This document shows, piece by piece, positions 37,981 through 45,565 of a stretch of DNA of 64,000 nt. The position numbers were made by a program, and so were the translations under genes. The first letter of the stretch is position 1. Every line of letters begins with the position of its first letter. Source of the DNA: Aphodosoma sp051870875 (GTDB lineage: Bacteria > Bacteroidota > Bacteroidia > Bacteroidales > Paludibacteraceae); assembly GCA_051870875.1 (NCBI GenBank), contig JBJECG010000037.1, forward strand, positions 1-64,000, written 5' to 3'. The notes below the pieces were generated by a model. The model did not search any database, had not been told where the DNA came from, and worked only from the letters and a program-made list of their open reading frames with translations.

Positions 37981-38178
37981 ATGGATGTTTCAAAACCCCT
38001 TCGCAAATCGAAAAACAAAAAATTGGCAGGCGTATGTGCCGGTATTGCGGAATATCTGGGTTGGGATGTGACGCTCGTCCGCGTGCTGTACGCATTGCTT
38101 ACGATCTTCACCGTTTTTGCAGGTATCATCGTGTATATCATACTTATGATTGTCATGCCGGATGCCGACGCCGAATAG
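37981..38178 (+). CDS. PspC domain membrane protein
   Basis: A 65-residue protein made of one PspC domain: KKLAGVCAGIAEYLGWDVTLVR, about residues 13-34, then a TM helix (LLTIFTVFAGIIVYIILMIV). The related phage-shock protein PspC senses envelope stress; short solitary versions are common in Bacteroidota and their role is not established. Its transcript ends at the terminator at 38209. Confidence 0.9.
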   Translation: MDVSKPLRKSKNKKLAGVCAGIAEYLGWDVTLVRVLYALLTIFTVFAGIIVYIILMIVMPDADAE

Positions 38179-38208
38179 TGTCAGTCCGGATGGATGCCGG
38201 ACCTGTAT

Positions 38209-38273
38209 GACGCAGACAAAAAAACGCTCCCAAAAGTGGAAACGGCTTTTGGGAGCGTTTTTTTGTCTGCGTC
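38209..38273. terminator. Bidirectional terminator, 28-bp perfect stem
   Basis: Each arm is 28 bases (38209-38236 and 38246-38273) with no mismatch, around a 9-base loop. It contains internal A7/T7 runs and serves pspC (plus) and the lipoprotein gene (minus). Confidence 0.93.
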
Positions 38274-38284
38274 TTTGCATTCTG

Positions 38285-39397
38285 TCAGAGAACCAATTGT
38301 CTCATGTTTGCTTCAGGGACACGGCCACCGGATGTGAATGTGACTATACCGTCGTATACACCTTTTATGGTGGAGCCGTTGTGCGATTTGACATCGACAC
38401 TTATTTTCTCATTCTCTATGGTGACAGTTCCTGATTCGATGAACCACAGCTTGTCAAACGATACCGAATTGTCGGAAATGGATTTTGCAATACCTATAAA
38501 CGGGGGGTATACACCCTGGGAACTTGCACCGGCCGAGCGGTCGGCTGTGTATTCGGCAGTGCGGTGTGTAACTGTGTATTTGCCGATAGGCTTGCCATTT
38601 GCCGGCGCATAGAGTATGAGTTGGCAGAGCTCATTGTTGTCACCCTGCAGCTCTATTGTAAATACGTTCAGACCGCACGAGTATATGTCTCCGTTGTTTA
38701 CACCTTGCATATCGGTGAATGTGAAATTTTCGGTGGTTACATTCTTCGGCTCGGCTTCGAAAGGTTGTTCTGCATCTATGTTTCCGGATTGGTCTTCTAT
38801 TTTCAGGGCTCCTTCGTATACCATACATTCATCTTTTTTGGTGCCTACGACATTTCCGTTGTCGTCCTGTTCCTCGAAGGTGAATTTGCCGAGCACAAGG
38901 GCTGATTGTGAGTTGCCGCTGATGTCGACAGTAGCGGCAACAGCCTGTTCCACCGTCACTATTTCGTCATTTTCCACCGTCAGTCTGTAACAGCCGAACG
39001 GCAGCCTGCTTTCCGAAACGAACGGCGGTACCACCATACCGTTGTCGAACATCGTGTAAACCACATTACTGCCCAATGAGGCGTTGCCAAGCTTGTATAC
39101 GCCCGTCTTGGGAAACTTGTTCGCATCCACATCGGCGCAGATGTCTATTAGATAGAACTGTCCCGTACCGGCATACCCGTTTTCACCGTATGAGGTGCCG
39201 TCCGTACCGAACAGCAGACGGGTGAAGTCGGTGTAGTGCGAGAAGAATTTGCCGTAATAGTGCGACATGTGTACGTTTACTTCTACGGCGTTGGGATAGT
39301 CTTTCCTCTTGTCATCGGGTTTGTTGCCTCCGCATGATGAGAGGCAGACTGCCATAAACACTGTTGTTACGGCAAAAAAAAGATTGAACTTTTTCAT
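38285..39397 (-). CDS. Predicted lipoprotein of unknown function
   Basis: A 370-residue protein with a lipoprotein signal ending CLSSCGGNK. The mature part is beta-rich and appears to contain two related halves, each with a Tyr/Gly-rich strand set followed by an acidic loop. GYAGTGQFYLIDIC (about residues 75-88) and GQ/ELCQLILYAPANGKPIGKYTV (about 255-275) open matching positions. General layout resembles the lipoprotein at 8860-9885. No catalytic motif seen; surface or periplasmic role unknown. Confidence 0.8.
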   Translation of the reverse strand: MKKFNLFFAVTTVFMAVCLSSCGGNKPDDKRKDYPNAVEVNVHMSHYYGKFFSHYTDFTRLLFGTDGTSYGENGYAGTGQFYLIDICADVDANKFPKTGVYKLGNASLGSNVVYTMFDNGMVVPPFVSESRLPFGCYRLTVENDEIVTVEQAVAATVDISGNSQSALVLGKFTFEEQDDNGNVVGTKKDECMVYEGALKIEDQSGNIDAEQPFEAEPKNVTTENFTFTDMQGVNNGDIYSCGLNVFTIELQGDNNELCQLILYAPANGKPIGKYTVTHRTAEYTADRSAGASSQGVYPPFIGIAKSISDNSVSFDKLWFIESGTVTIENEKISVDVKSHNGSTIKGVYDGIVTFTSGGRVPEANMRQLVL

Positions 39398-39494
39398 GTT
39401 TATATGATTGTTAAAATGCGACTTGTTTCCTGTTGGAGCCAGTCGTATCTGTTTTGTCGGACTGCAGCTCCCGGAGTTTCCCGCTTATACGGTA

Positions 39495-40310
39495 TTATTT
39501 GTCTGCGTTGTGGATGGTGAGTTGCGGGAATGGGAATTCTATACCTTCCTGGTTGAATGTATTGTATATGTTTTCGTTCATAGAGAAGAATACATCCCAG
39601 TAGTCAGAAGATTTGACCCATACTCGTATCGTTATGTTGATGCTGCTGTCGGCAAGTTCCCCGAGTGCGATAAGGTGGGCCGGCTCTTTCAGTATTCGGT
39701 TGTCTGCTGCGATGAGGCGTTCGAGCACGTCACGTACTTTCTTTACATCTGAGCCGTAGTCCACTGCAATTGAAAAGTCTACCCGGCGGGTTTCTTCACG
39801 GCTGTAGTTGGTGAGTGTGCCGGTGGCAATGGAGTTGTTGGGCACGAATATGATCTTGTTGTCGGGAGTGGAAAGTATGGTGTTGAATATCTGGATGGAA
39901 CGGACAGTGCCTGCTATGCCGCCGAATTCTATGTAGTCTCCTATCTTGAACGGACGGAGGATAAGTATGACGAGGCCTCCGGCAAAGTTCTGCAGGTTGC
40001 CGCTCAGAGCCATACCGATAGCAACACCGGCAGATGCCAGCAATGCCGCGAATGAAGTCATTTCAACTCCAAGCGCCCCGATTACAGAAAGGATCAACAA
40101 TACCAGCAAAAGAATGTTGACCAGACTCGATATGAACGATTTGACGGCAGGGTCGGCATTGCGTTTCGACAGAGCTTTACTTACCAATTTGTTGAGGAAC
40201 TTGATCAGATATCTGCCTATGAAGTAGATAACGAGTGCCAGCAGGATGTGTTTGCCCAAGGCAAAGCCGCTGTCTATCAATTTTTGCCAAATTTCATGTA
40301 GATTTTCCAT
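39495..40310 (-). CDS. mscS: Small-conductance mechanosensitive channel MscS
   Basis: Opens under membrane tension to release solutes on hypo-osmotic shock. 271 residues, close to E. coli MscS. Three TM helices precede the pore-lining TM3, AALLASAGVAIGMALSGNLQNFAGG, with its Gly/Ala packing (about residues 88-112). The beta domain starts at RPFKIGDYIEFGG, then FVPNNSIATGTLTNYSREE. The C-terminal alpha/beta cage domain is complete. Confidence 0.95.
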   Translation of the reverse strand: MENLHEIWQKLIDSGFALGKHILLALVIYFIGRYLIKFLNKLVSKALSKRNADPAVKSFISSLVNILLLVLLILSVIGALGVEMTSFAALLASAGVAIGMALSGNLQNFAGGLVILILRPFKIGDYIEFGGIAGTVRSIQIFNTILSTPDNKIIFVPNNSIATGTLTNYSREETRRVDFSIAVDYGSDVKKVRDVLERLIAADNRILKEPAHLIALGELADSSINITIRVWVKSSDYWDVFFSMNENIYNTFNQEGIEFPFPQLTIHNADK

Positions 40311-40429
40311 AAAAATACCGGTTTGAAGTGAATAATATTGTTGTGGTTTACTAAAAATACTGTTTCAAACAGTGAGGCGTTCCAAGCGGTAAATGCAGGA
40401 ACGGCGGTGAATCCTTTTCATCGCGGCGT

Positions 40430-40460
40430 TTTTACGGGATGAAAAAAATTATTACCTTTG
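40430..40460 (+). promoter_or_regulatory. Promoter before the GldF-like gene
   Basis: TTTT, 19 bases, TACCTTTG. The -7 box is consensus, the -33 box has one mismatch. The rest of 40311-40567 holds no gene. Confidence 0.55.
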
Positions 40461-40585
40461 CAACTTGTAAATCTTATGGTTACGGCAGCCTTCCGGCTGG
40501 AATCACAGATACTGCCAACACTTTTCACAGTGCGTAATGATGTATCACAGAAGCGGTTGCAAAGTTAGTGAATTTTTTTCGATAT

Positions 40586-41311
40586 ATGTGGATAATAATA
40601 AAGAAAGAACTCCGGTTTTTTTTCAGCAGCCCGACAGGGTATTTGATATCGGGTATTTTTCTGGTCGGAACATCTATGTTTCTGTGGGTGCTGCCAGGGG
40701 AATACAATGTTTTGGACAGCGGATATGCCAATGTCAACGGACTTTTTGCCATGGCTCCGTGGCTCTATCTTTTTCTGTGCCCTGCCATTACGATGCGGAT
40801 GATAGCAGAGGAGCGTCAGACCGGTACTGTCGAAACTTTGTTGGCCAGACCGGTGCCGGTATGGCGTATAGTTGTAGGCAAGTGGATGGCATCATGGATT
40901 CTGGTGGCGTCGGCATTGCTGCCTACGGTGTTGTGGTATGCGATGGTAATGTTGATGGCGGAACCTCAGTATAATGTTGATGGCGGTGCATTCTGGGGGT
41001 CGTGGATAGGATTGGTGCTGTTGGCTATGGTGTATTGTGCTGTCGGTGTGTTCGGGTCGTCGGTGACAAACAGTCAGATTGTGGCATTTGTGGTGTCGGC
41101 CATCGTATGTTTCCTGCTTTATTACGGCTTTGAACTCATCGGTACCTTGATGCCGGGCAATGTGGCATATACTTTGCGCCTGTTCGGTATCAATGCCCAT
41201 TATTCGTCTATGTCTCGTGGCGTGATAGACAGCAGGGATATGGTGTATTATGCAATGGTGGCCGCATTGTTCGTATGTGCGGCTGTGAGGACTGTGAGTC
41301 ACAGACGGTAA
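40586..41311 (+). CDS. ABC-2 type permease, GldF-like
   Basis: A 241-residue membrane protein with six predicted TM helices. The N-terminus MWIIIKKELRFFFSSPTGYL matches the GldF/ABC-2 permease pattern, and the AEERQTGTVETLLARPVPVW loop (residues about 78-97) is the cytoplasmic coupling motif of this family. ATG at 40586 is chosen over the GTG at 40568 because relatives begin directly at this segment. GldF normally pairs with GldA (ATPase) and GldG; neither is adjacent, the next gene being surE. It may serve another export process in a non-gliding host. Confidence 0.85.
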   Translation: MWIIIKKELRFFFSSPTGYLISGIFLVGTSMFLWVLPGEYNVLDSGYANVNGLFAMAPWLYLFLCPAITMRMIAEERQTGTVETLLARPVPVWRIVVGKWMASWILVASALLPTVLWYAMVMLMAEPQYNVDGGAFWGSWIGLVLLAMVYCAVGVFGSSVTNSQIVAFVVSAIVCFLLYYGFELIGTLMPGNVAYTLRLFGINAHYSSMSRGVIDSRDMVYYAMVAALFVCAAVRTVSHRR

Positions 41312-41350
41312 GAAGATACTGTATAAACAATAATATTTTTTTTGACTTTT

Positions 41351-42127
41351 ATGGAAAGACCATTGATTTTGGTGACCAATGACGACGGGATACAGGCTCC
41401 TGGCATAAACGTGATAGCAGAGGCTGCTGCCCGGCATGCCGATGTGGTGGTGGTGGCGCCTGACGGCCCGCGTTCCGCCCAGTCGAGTGCCCTGACCATT
41501 GAAACGCCGGTTTCGGCCCGCAGGTTGCCAAGTACTGACGGTATAGTACGTTATGCCACAAGCGGTACGCCGGCTGATTGTGTCAAATTGGCCATGAGCC
41601 AGTTGCTGCACCGTAAACCTGCGCTTCTGATTTCGGGTATCAATCATGGCTCTAATGCCAGTATCAATGTACTGTACTCAGGTACTATAGGCGCGGCTAT
41701 CGAAGGTTGCCAGCACTCCATGGCTTCCATCGGTTTCTCATTGTGTGACCATAGTCATGATGCCGATTTCAGCAAGGCCCTGCCGTTTTTCGAGGCAATG
41801 ATAGTCAAGGCACTGAGTTCCGATGTGCCGATGCCTCATAATGTCTGTCTGAATGTCAATGCTCCGGCCGGTGAAATCAAAGGCGTGCGTGTGTGCCGTC
41901 AGGCCGAAGGGGTGTGGGCCGATGAGTTTGTAAAGGATGCTGCTCCACGTGCCAAGGATTACTATTGGATGATAGGCGATTTCAAATATACTGATAGTCG
42001 CAATGACAAGTTTGCCGACCAGATGGCATTGGATGAAGGATATATATCCGTTGTCCCGGTACAGGTGGACATGACGGCGTATCATGCCATGGAATATTGC
42101 AGGATGTATGAAACGGAAGTTGGATAA
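41351..42127 (+). CDS. surE: 5'/3'-nucleotidase SurE
   Basis: A metal-dependent nucleoside monophosphate phosphatase, also acting on exopolyphosphate in some bacteria. 258 residues from the ATG at 41351; a TTG three codons earlier is less likely. Signatures: LVTNDDGIQAPG (metal-binding DD), APDGPRSAQSSALT, SGTPADCVKL and SGINHGSNASINVLYSGTIGAA (about residues 100-121). Its stop overlaps the start region of the next small gene. Confidence 0.96.
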   Translation: MERPLILVTNDDGIQAPGINVIAEAAARHADVVVVAPDGPRSAQSSALTIETPVSARRLPSTDGIVRYATSGTPADCVKLAMSQLLHRKPALLISGINHGSNASINVLYSGTIGAAIEGCQHSMASIGFSLCDHSHDADFSKALPFFEAMIVKALSSDVPMPHNVCLNVNAPAGEIKGVRVCRQAEGVWADEFVKDAAPRAKDYYWMIGDFKYTDSRNDKFADQMALDEGYISVVPVQVDMTAYHAMEYCRMYETEVG

Positions 42128-42410
42128 TGTCTGGTTCGGACTCATTGCGGGGCTGGTATTCCCCCTTGCGTTTGCCGTGACGTTTATTGTCTCGACATAC
42201 AACGGTTCGTACTCTTTGCCGGATCTGCTGCTGATGATGGGTTCAGACAGCATGATTGTCAAACTGCTTTGTGTGGCTGTCTTTCCCGATATGTGCGGAG
42301 TGTTTCTGCTCAATACGCTTGAGATGTGGCATGCTTGCCGCGGAGTGTTTGCCGCATTGGGCTTCTATATGCTCGTCTGCTGTATATTCCTGGCCGCCAA
42401 TGCAGTATAG
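42108..42410 (+). CDS. Small membrane protein of unknown function
   Basis: A 100-residue protein starting inside the 3' end of surE (overlap 20 bases) and ending 35 bases before lpxB. Three hydrophobic segments: WFGLIAGLVFPLAFAVTFIV, IVKLLCVAVFPDMCGVFLL and VFAALGFYMLVCCIFLAA. The surE-small membrane protein-lpxB order recurs in gut Bacteroidota, as far as recalled, so it may act with lipid A synthesis, but nothing in the sequence shows a function. Confidence 0.7.
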   Translation: MKRKLDNVWFGLIAGLVFPLAFAVTFIVSTYNGSYSLPDLLLMMGSDSMIVKLLCVAVFPDMCGVFLLNTLEMWHACRGVFAALGFYMLVCCIFLAANAV

Positions 42411-42445
42411 CGGTATGGTATGGTGTAACGTGAAATTATGGGCTT

Positions 42446-43570
42446 ATGAAATATTTTGTTGTGGCGGGAGAAGCGTCGGGCGATTTGCATGGTGGGCATC
42501 TGATACGGGAACTTGGGCGTCTTGATACCGGTGCAAGGTTCCGTTTCCTTGGCGGTGACAACATGGCTGCTGCGGCCGGATGTGCTCCGGCAGTGCATTT
42601 TTCTCGGATGGCATTCATGGGGTTTGCAGCTGTAATCCGCAACATCTCCGTTATCCGCCGTATATTGCATGTCACCCGGCAGGAGTTGCTGGAGTTCCGT
42701 CCCGACAAGTTGATTCTTATCGATTACCCGGGGTTCAATCTTCGGCTGGCAAAGTGGGTGAAACTGCATCTGCCTGCTACTGAGGTCATCTACTATATTT
42801 CACCCAAATTGTGGGCATGGAAAAGCTACCGGTTGCGCAGCATCCGCAGGTATGTCGACCGTATGTTCACTATCTTTCCTTTTGAAACCGGATGGTATGC
42901 CAGGAGAGGCTATCATGTTGAGTATGTGGGCAATCCTACGGTTGATTCGGTATCTGGATTTCTGGCAGGCCATGACCATGCCGTTGCTGTTTCCGTTTCC
43001 GTTTCCGTTTCCGTTTCCGAAAAGCCTGTAGTGGCACTTCTCCCGGGCAGCCGACGCCAGGAGATAGAAGGGTGTCTGCCACGTATGGCCAGGCTTGCTC
43101 CGCTGTTTCCTGAATACCGGTTTGTGGTGGCTGCCGCTCCAGGTGCAGATACGGGCCTTTACAAGAATCTGCCTTGTGATATAGAGGTTGCAGGGGCTTC
43201 GACCTACGAATTGTTGCATTCGGCTTATGCTGCGGTAGTCAATTCAGGGACTGCCACGCTTGAAACCGCGCTTTTCGGGGTTCCGCAGGTAGTGGTGTAC
43301 AATGTGAAAGGTGGCGCGTTTGTCCGTTGGTTGAAACGGATTGTTATCAAAGTCCCGTATGTCTCGCTTGTGAACATCATAGCAGGAAAGCAAGTGGTGG
43401 CGGAACTGATTGCCGATCAGTTTACTGTAGACAATATGGCAGAGGAGTTGCGCAGAATTTCAGACAATGGCGCATTTCGGGCGAAAATGTGCGGAAATTA
43501 TCGCGAAATCGCAGACTTGCTTGGAAATCCAGGTGCGGCCAGACGTTGTGCCGAGAAGATTTTAAGTTAA
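42446..43570 (+). CDS. lpxB: Lipid-A-disaccharide synthase
   Basis: Joins UDP-2,3-diacylglucosamine and 2,3-diacylglucosamine-1-phosphate to give the lipid A disaccharide at the inner membrane face. 374 residues, GT19 family. Signatures: VAGEASGDLHGGHLI at the N-terminus, LIDYPGFNLRLAKW, YYISPKLWAWKS, LLPGSRRQEIE and NSGTATLETALFGVPQVV (about residues 264-281). Between YVGNPTVDS and the LLPGSR motif lies an unusual run of five Val-Ser pairs encoded by a hexanucleotide repeat. Confidence 0.96.
   Translation: MKYFVVAGEASGDLHGGHLIRELGRLDTGARFRFLGGDNMAAAAGCAPAVHFSRMAFMGFAAVIRNISVIRRILHVTRQELLEFRPDKLILIDYPGFNLRLAKWVKLHLPATEVIYYISPKLWAWKSYRLRSIRRYVDRMFTIFPFETGWYARRGYHVEYVGNPTVDSVSGFLAGHDHAVAVSVSVSVSVSEKPVVALLPGSRRQEIEGCLPRMARLAPLFPEYRFVVAAAPGADTGLYKNLPCDIEVAGASTYELLHSAYAAVVNSGTATLETALFGVPQVVVYNVKGGAFVRWLKRIVIKVPYVSLVNIIAGKQVVAELIADQFTVDNMAEELRRISDNGAFRAKMCGNYREIADLLGNPGAARRCAEKILS
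42989..43018 (+). repeat. Hexanucleotide microsatellite (GTTTCC)x5 inside lpxB
   Basis: Five exact in-frame copies of GTTTCC, each encoding Val-Ser, in a loop before the LLPGSR motif of LpxB. Slippage would change the protein by two residues per unit without breaking the frame. Confidence 0.95.
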
Positions 43571-43788
43571 AAAACCGTCGTACGGAGTGTCTTACAGTAT
43601 CCGGTATGTTAAAATCGGAAAATGTGATGTTTTGGACAAAATGCCTGTTTGCAGCTTTTTCAGTGTATAATTTGTGGCAAAGTTCTGTTTTTCCCTGTTG
43701 TGCAACATGTTTTGGACGAAACTGATGATTCCTGAAAAATAAATTGACTTTTTTAGTTAATTTTTTAGGCCGTTTGTCATGTTTGTAA

Positions 43789-43796
43789 TACCTTTG
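43789..43796 (+). promoter_or_regulatory. -7 box TACCTTTG before a putative small RNA
   Basis: A consensus -7 element; -33 spacing is not ideal (TTTG is present at 43773, only 12 bases upstream). It points at a segment with no ORF. Confidence 0.5.
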
Positions 43797-43802
43797 CGGA
43801 TG

Positions 43803-43971
43803 TCGGAAATGAACCGGCAACAAAAGATGTGACAAACGTCTATGTATCTATAAAAAACAGATTTTTTATCATTTTCAGTTGGCAGTCAGTTGGCGTGAGC
43901 CAAGCAAGCTGCCAGGTAAACAGAAGATAGTGTGCAGGAAAAGTCTCAGGCACGTTATTTTCTGTTTTTTT
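43803..43971 (+). ncRNA. Candidate structured small RNA, family unknown
   Basis: About 170 bases bounded by the -7 box at 43789-43796 and a terminator hairpin at 43918-43971. The terminator pairs AAACAGAA with TTCTGTTT, inner GTGC with GCAC, and ends in T7. Centrally a stable two-part hairpin (about 43878-43915) forms: TTGGCAG/CTGCCA-type outer stem, internal loop, and an inner stem TTGGC/GCCAA capped by a GTGA (GNRA) tetraloop. There is no plausible reading frame. It could be a free regulatory RNA of the 6S-like size class, or the leader of something lost at the neighbouring IS remnant. No known family was recognised. Confidence 0.5.
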
Positions 43972-44044
43972 ATTCAAGACATATTATCCTGTTACGGTTT
44001 CCCGATTGCCATTTTCAGCCAATAGTAGTAATTAAATTTTCTTC

Positions 44045-44402
44045 TTCCATTTGAACGAGCAACTTGCCGAGTTTACGGAGTTTTGTTTATTAGTCATACT
44101 GCCTGCTTTGACGGGCATCGGTTTTGTCGACAGCACATGTATCCCGGTGATTCACAACCAGCATCAGTTCAACATGAAGGTGTCCAAGGGTATTGCTCCG
44201 AAAGGGAAGCGTCATCGAATCCATCAACGGCATGCTCAAGAACGTGACCCGGATGGTGCATTACCGTCACCGCAGCGTCCACAATTTCATAATGAACCTG
44301 CTTGCGGCAACGGGAGCATATTGTTTCTTCTCCACAAAGCCGGAAGTCAATTTTGATTACGAAGTGCCTGAGTCAAACGGACAGTTTGTCATTTGGCAAT
44401 AA
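44045..44402 (+). pseudogene. IS982-family transposase remnant, C-terminal part
   Basis: Two frames give pieces of one DDE transposase. 44051-44190 reads TGIGFVDSTCIPV...KGIAPKGK, matching the GISFVDST and VFKGIA.RGK motifs of IS982 transposases. 44193-44402 reads LRKGSVIESINGMLKN and HRSVHNFIMNLLAATGAYCFF, the C-terminal part. About 120 residues between them are missing and the junction shifts frame, so the gene is dead. The complementary N-terminal part is present at 52767-53023 on the other strand. Confidence 0.85.
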
Positions 44403-44476
44403 GCACCTCCACCTCCGGTTATAAAAATCAGGCGACCCTTTCGGTTCGTCCGACATCCTATGTCTCATTGTGATAT

Positions 44477-44511
44477 AACCGGTTTGGATATCCTTATCCC
44501 GAACTCGCGTT
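44477..44511 (+). repeat. Left copy of 35-bp inverted repeat flanking the island
   Basis: Begins AACCGGTTTGGATATCC; matches the reverse complement of 52741-52775 at 33 of 35 positions. It lies 74 bases past the transposase remnant, where the terminal inverted repeat of the element would be expected. Confidence 0.85.
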
Positions 44512-45015
44512 ATACGGATAAAAATTGTTTTTGTCTTGAAGTAGCTTTGTTTGTATAAATATTCTTATCTTTGCAAATCAATACAATCAATCACGCCGGG
44601 TTTGCCGTAAAACAAAAAAACGGCAGACGGTTGGATGGGGTTGTTTTTATAAAATATATAAAAGCGTTTGCTGACGCTTTGTTTTTGACGTACCGGAACT
44701 TCGCAAATTCCTTTTAAGTTAAATCATTAGTCAAAAATAAAAGCAACGGTAGATGCCTATGGGTGTGTTATATCCATACCCATGTCGTGTATTGACTGTC
44801 TGTCGCTTTCAATACCTGACATGGGTTGTATGTATCATATCGGCGTGGGATCTTCGTTGCTCGTTTCGACTAATGTAGGTAGCGAAGACCTCGGTACGTG
44901 GAACGGGCAACAGCTTAGACTTCCACGCTTTTATTTTATAAATTTTCAGCGGAAACAAATAAAAGGATTGCACTCTCTGGAGTCTGGGTGTAAAGTGAAT
45001 ATTATTCTCAATAGA
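44512..45015. other. Non-coding stretch left of the island regulator
   Basis: Holds a -7 box TATCTTTG at 44566-44573 (plus strand) and a 9-bp hairpin at 44600-44628 (GTTTGCCGT / ACGGCAGAC, A-rich loop). A second short hairpin lies around 44757-44784 (ATGGGT/ACCCAT). The promoter could drive the HTH gene through a structured leader of about 430 bases. The upstream open frame back to 44782 is not convincing protein. Confidence 0.4.
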
Positions 45016-45234
45016 ATGGATAATGGTATATTGCACATCGGACAAATGTTGGAAAGAGAGTTGAAAGCTCAGGGGCGGTCTGTAGCTTGGCTTGCAGAAA
45101 AACTGTGCTGTTCCCGTACTAATGCCTATAAAATCATCAAGAAACAGAATATCGACATAGAACTGCTGTTGAGAATATCAAAAATACTGCAACATGATTT
45201 TTTCAGACGGATATCCGACAGTCTGCCGTTCTGA
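45016..45234 (+). CDS. Small XRE-type helix-turn-helix protein
   Basis: A 72-residue protein from the ATG at 45016 (MDNGILHIGQML). It is almost entirely a Cro/C1-like HTH: RSVAWLAEKLCCSRTNAYKI is the helix 2-turn-helix 3 region, followed by DIELLLRISKILQHDFF. Short regulators of this kind recur in Bacteroidota accessory islands. It sits just upstream of two operator-like palindromes and the island promoter, so it is a candidate local repressor or activator. The open frame extends to 44782 but the extension has no family-like features. Confidence 0.72.
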   Translation: MDNGILHIGQMLERELKAQGRSVAWLAEKLCCSRTNAYKIIKKQNIDIELLLRISKILQHDFFRRISDSLPF

Positions 45235-45296
45235 TATTGTTTCCTTTTCATGTCTTATCCCTTGACTTTTCATTGCACCTTTTCATAATTTTCCAT

Positions 45297-45338
45297 TGTA
45301 TCCAAATTGGCTACAATATGTATCCATATAGGATACAT
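45297..45338. promoter_or_regulatory. Paired operator-like palindromes
   Basis: Site 1 (45297-45315) is TGTATCC-N5-GGCTACA; site 2 (45318-45338) contains TGTATCC-N5-GGATACA, perfect and extended by A/T on each side. Their centres are 22 bp apart, about two helical turns, so dimers would bind the same face. A third palindrome, TACAATATTGTA, is at 45342-45353. All lie just upstream of the -7 box at 45369. Confidence 0.6.
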
Positions 45339-45368
45339 AAATACAATATTGTAATAATGTCAAACCTT

Positions 45369-45376
45369 TATCTTTG
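45369..45376 (+). promoter_or_regulatory. -7 box TATCTTTG of the DGR-envelope gene cluster
   Basis: A consensus Bacteroidota -7 element. The -33 region would overlap the TACAATATTGTA palindrome. Transcription would start near 45383, giving a leader of about 180 bases before 45566. Confidence 0.6.
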
Positions 45377-45382
45377 TTGTTG

Positions 45383-45565
45383 TAAAATAGACGTTAGATA
45401 AACTGCGATTCGGATACGGAAGTGGTCTGGTTCACTTGATCCGGTTGTTTCTTTTTTGAGGTTCGGTGTTGACTATTATGTATCATAAAATACATATTAT
45501 AGTAAACTCGATTATACATATACCTGTAAGTTTACTTAATTAGAACCGATGACCAACGGGATATA
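45383..45565 (+). other. Long leader of the DGR-envelope cluster
   Basis: Contains inverted repeats: AGTAAACT at 45501-45508 with AGTTTACT at 45539-45546, and an imperfect palindrome around 45474-45504 (ACTATTATGTAT near ATACATATTATAGT). No reading frame of note. Could hold further regulator sites or RNA structure. Confidence 0.35.

Noticed and set aside
42989..43018. CRISPR-like short repeats
   Set aside because: A tandem 6-bp microsatellite inside lpxB without spacers. No CRISPR array or cas gene was seen anywhere in the window.
44782..45015. N-terminal extension of the HTH protein
   Set aside because: The 78 extra residues show no family-like pattern and cross hairpin-forming DNA; the ATG at 45016 gives a standard-sized XRE protein.
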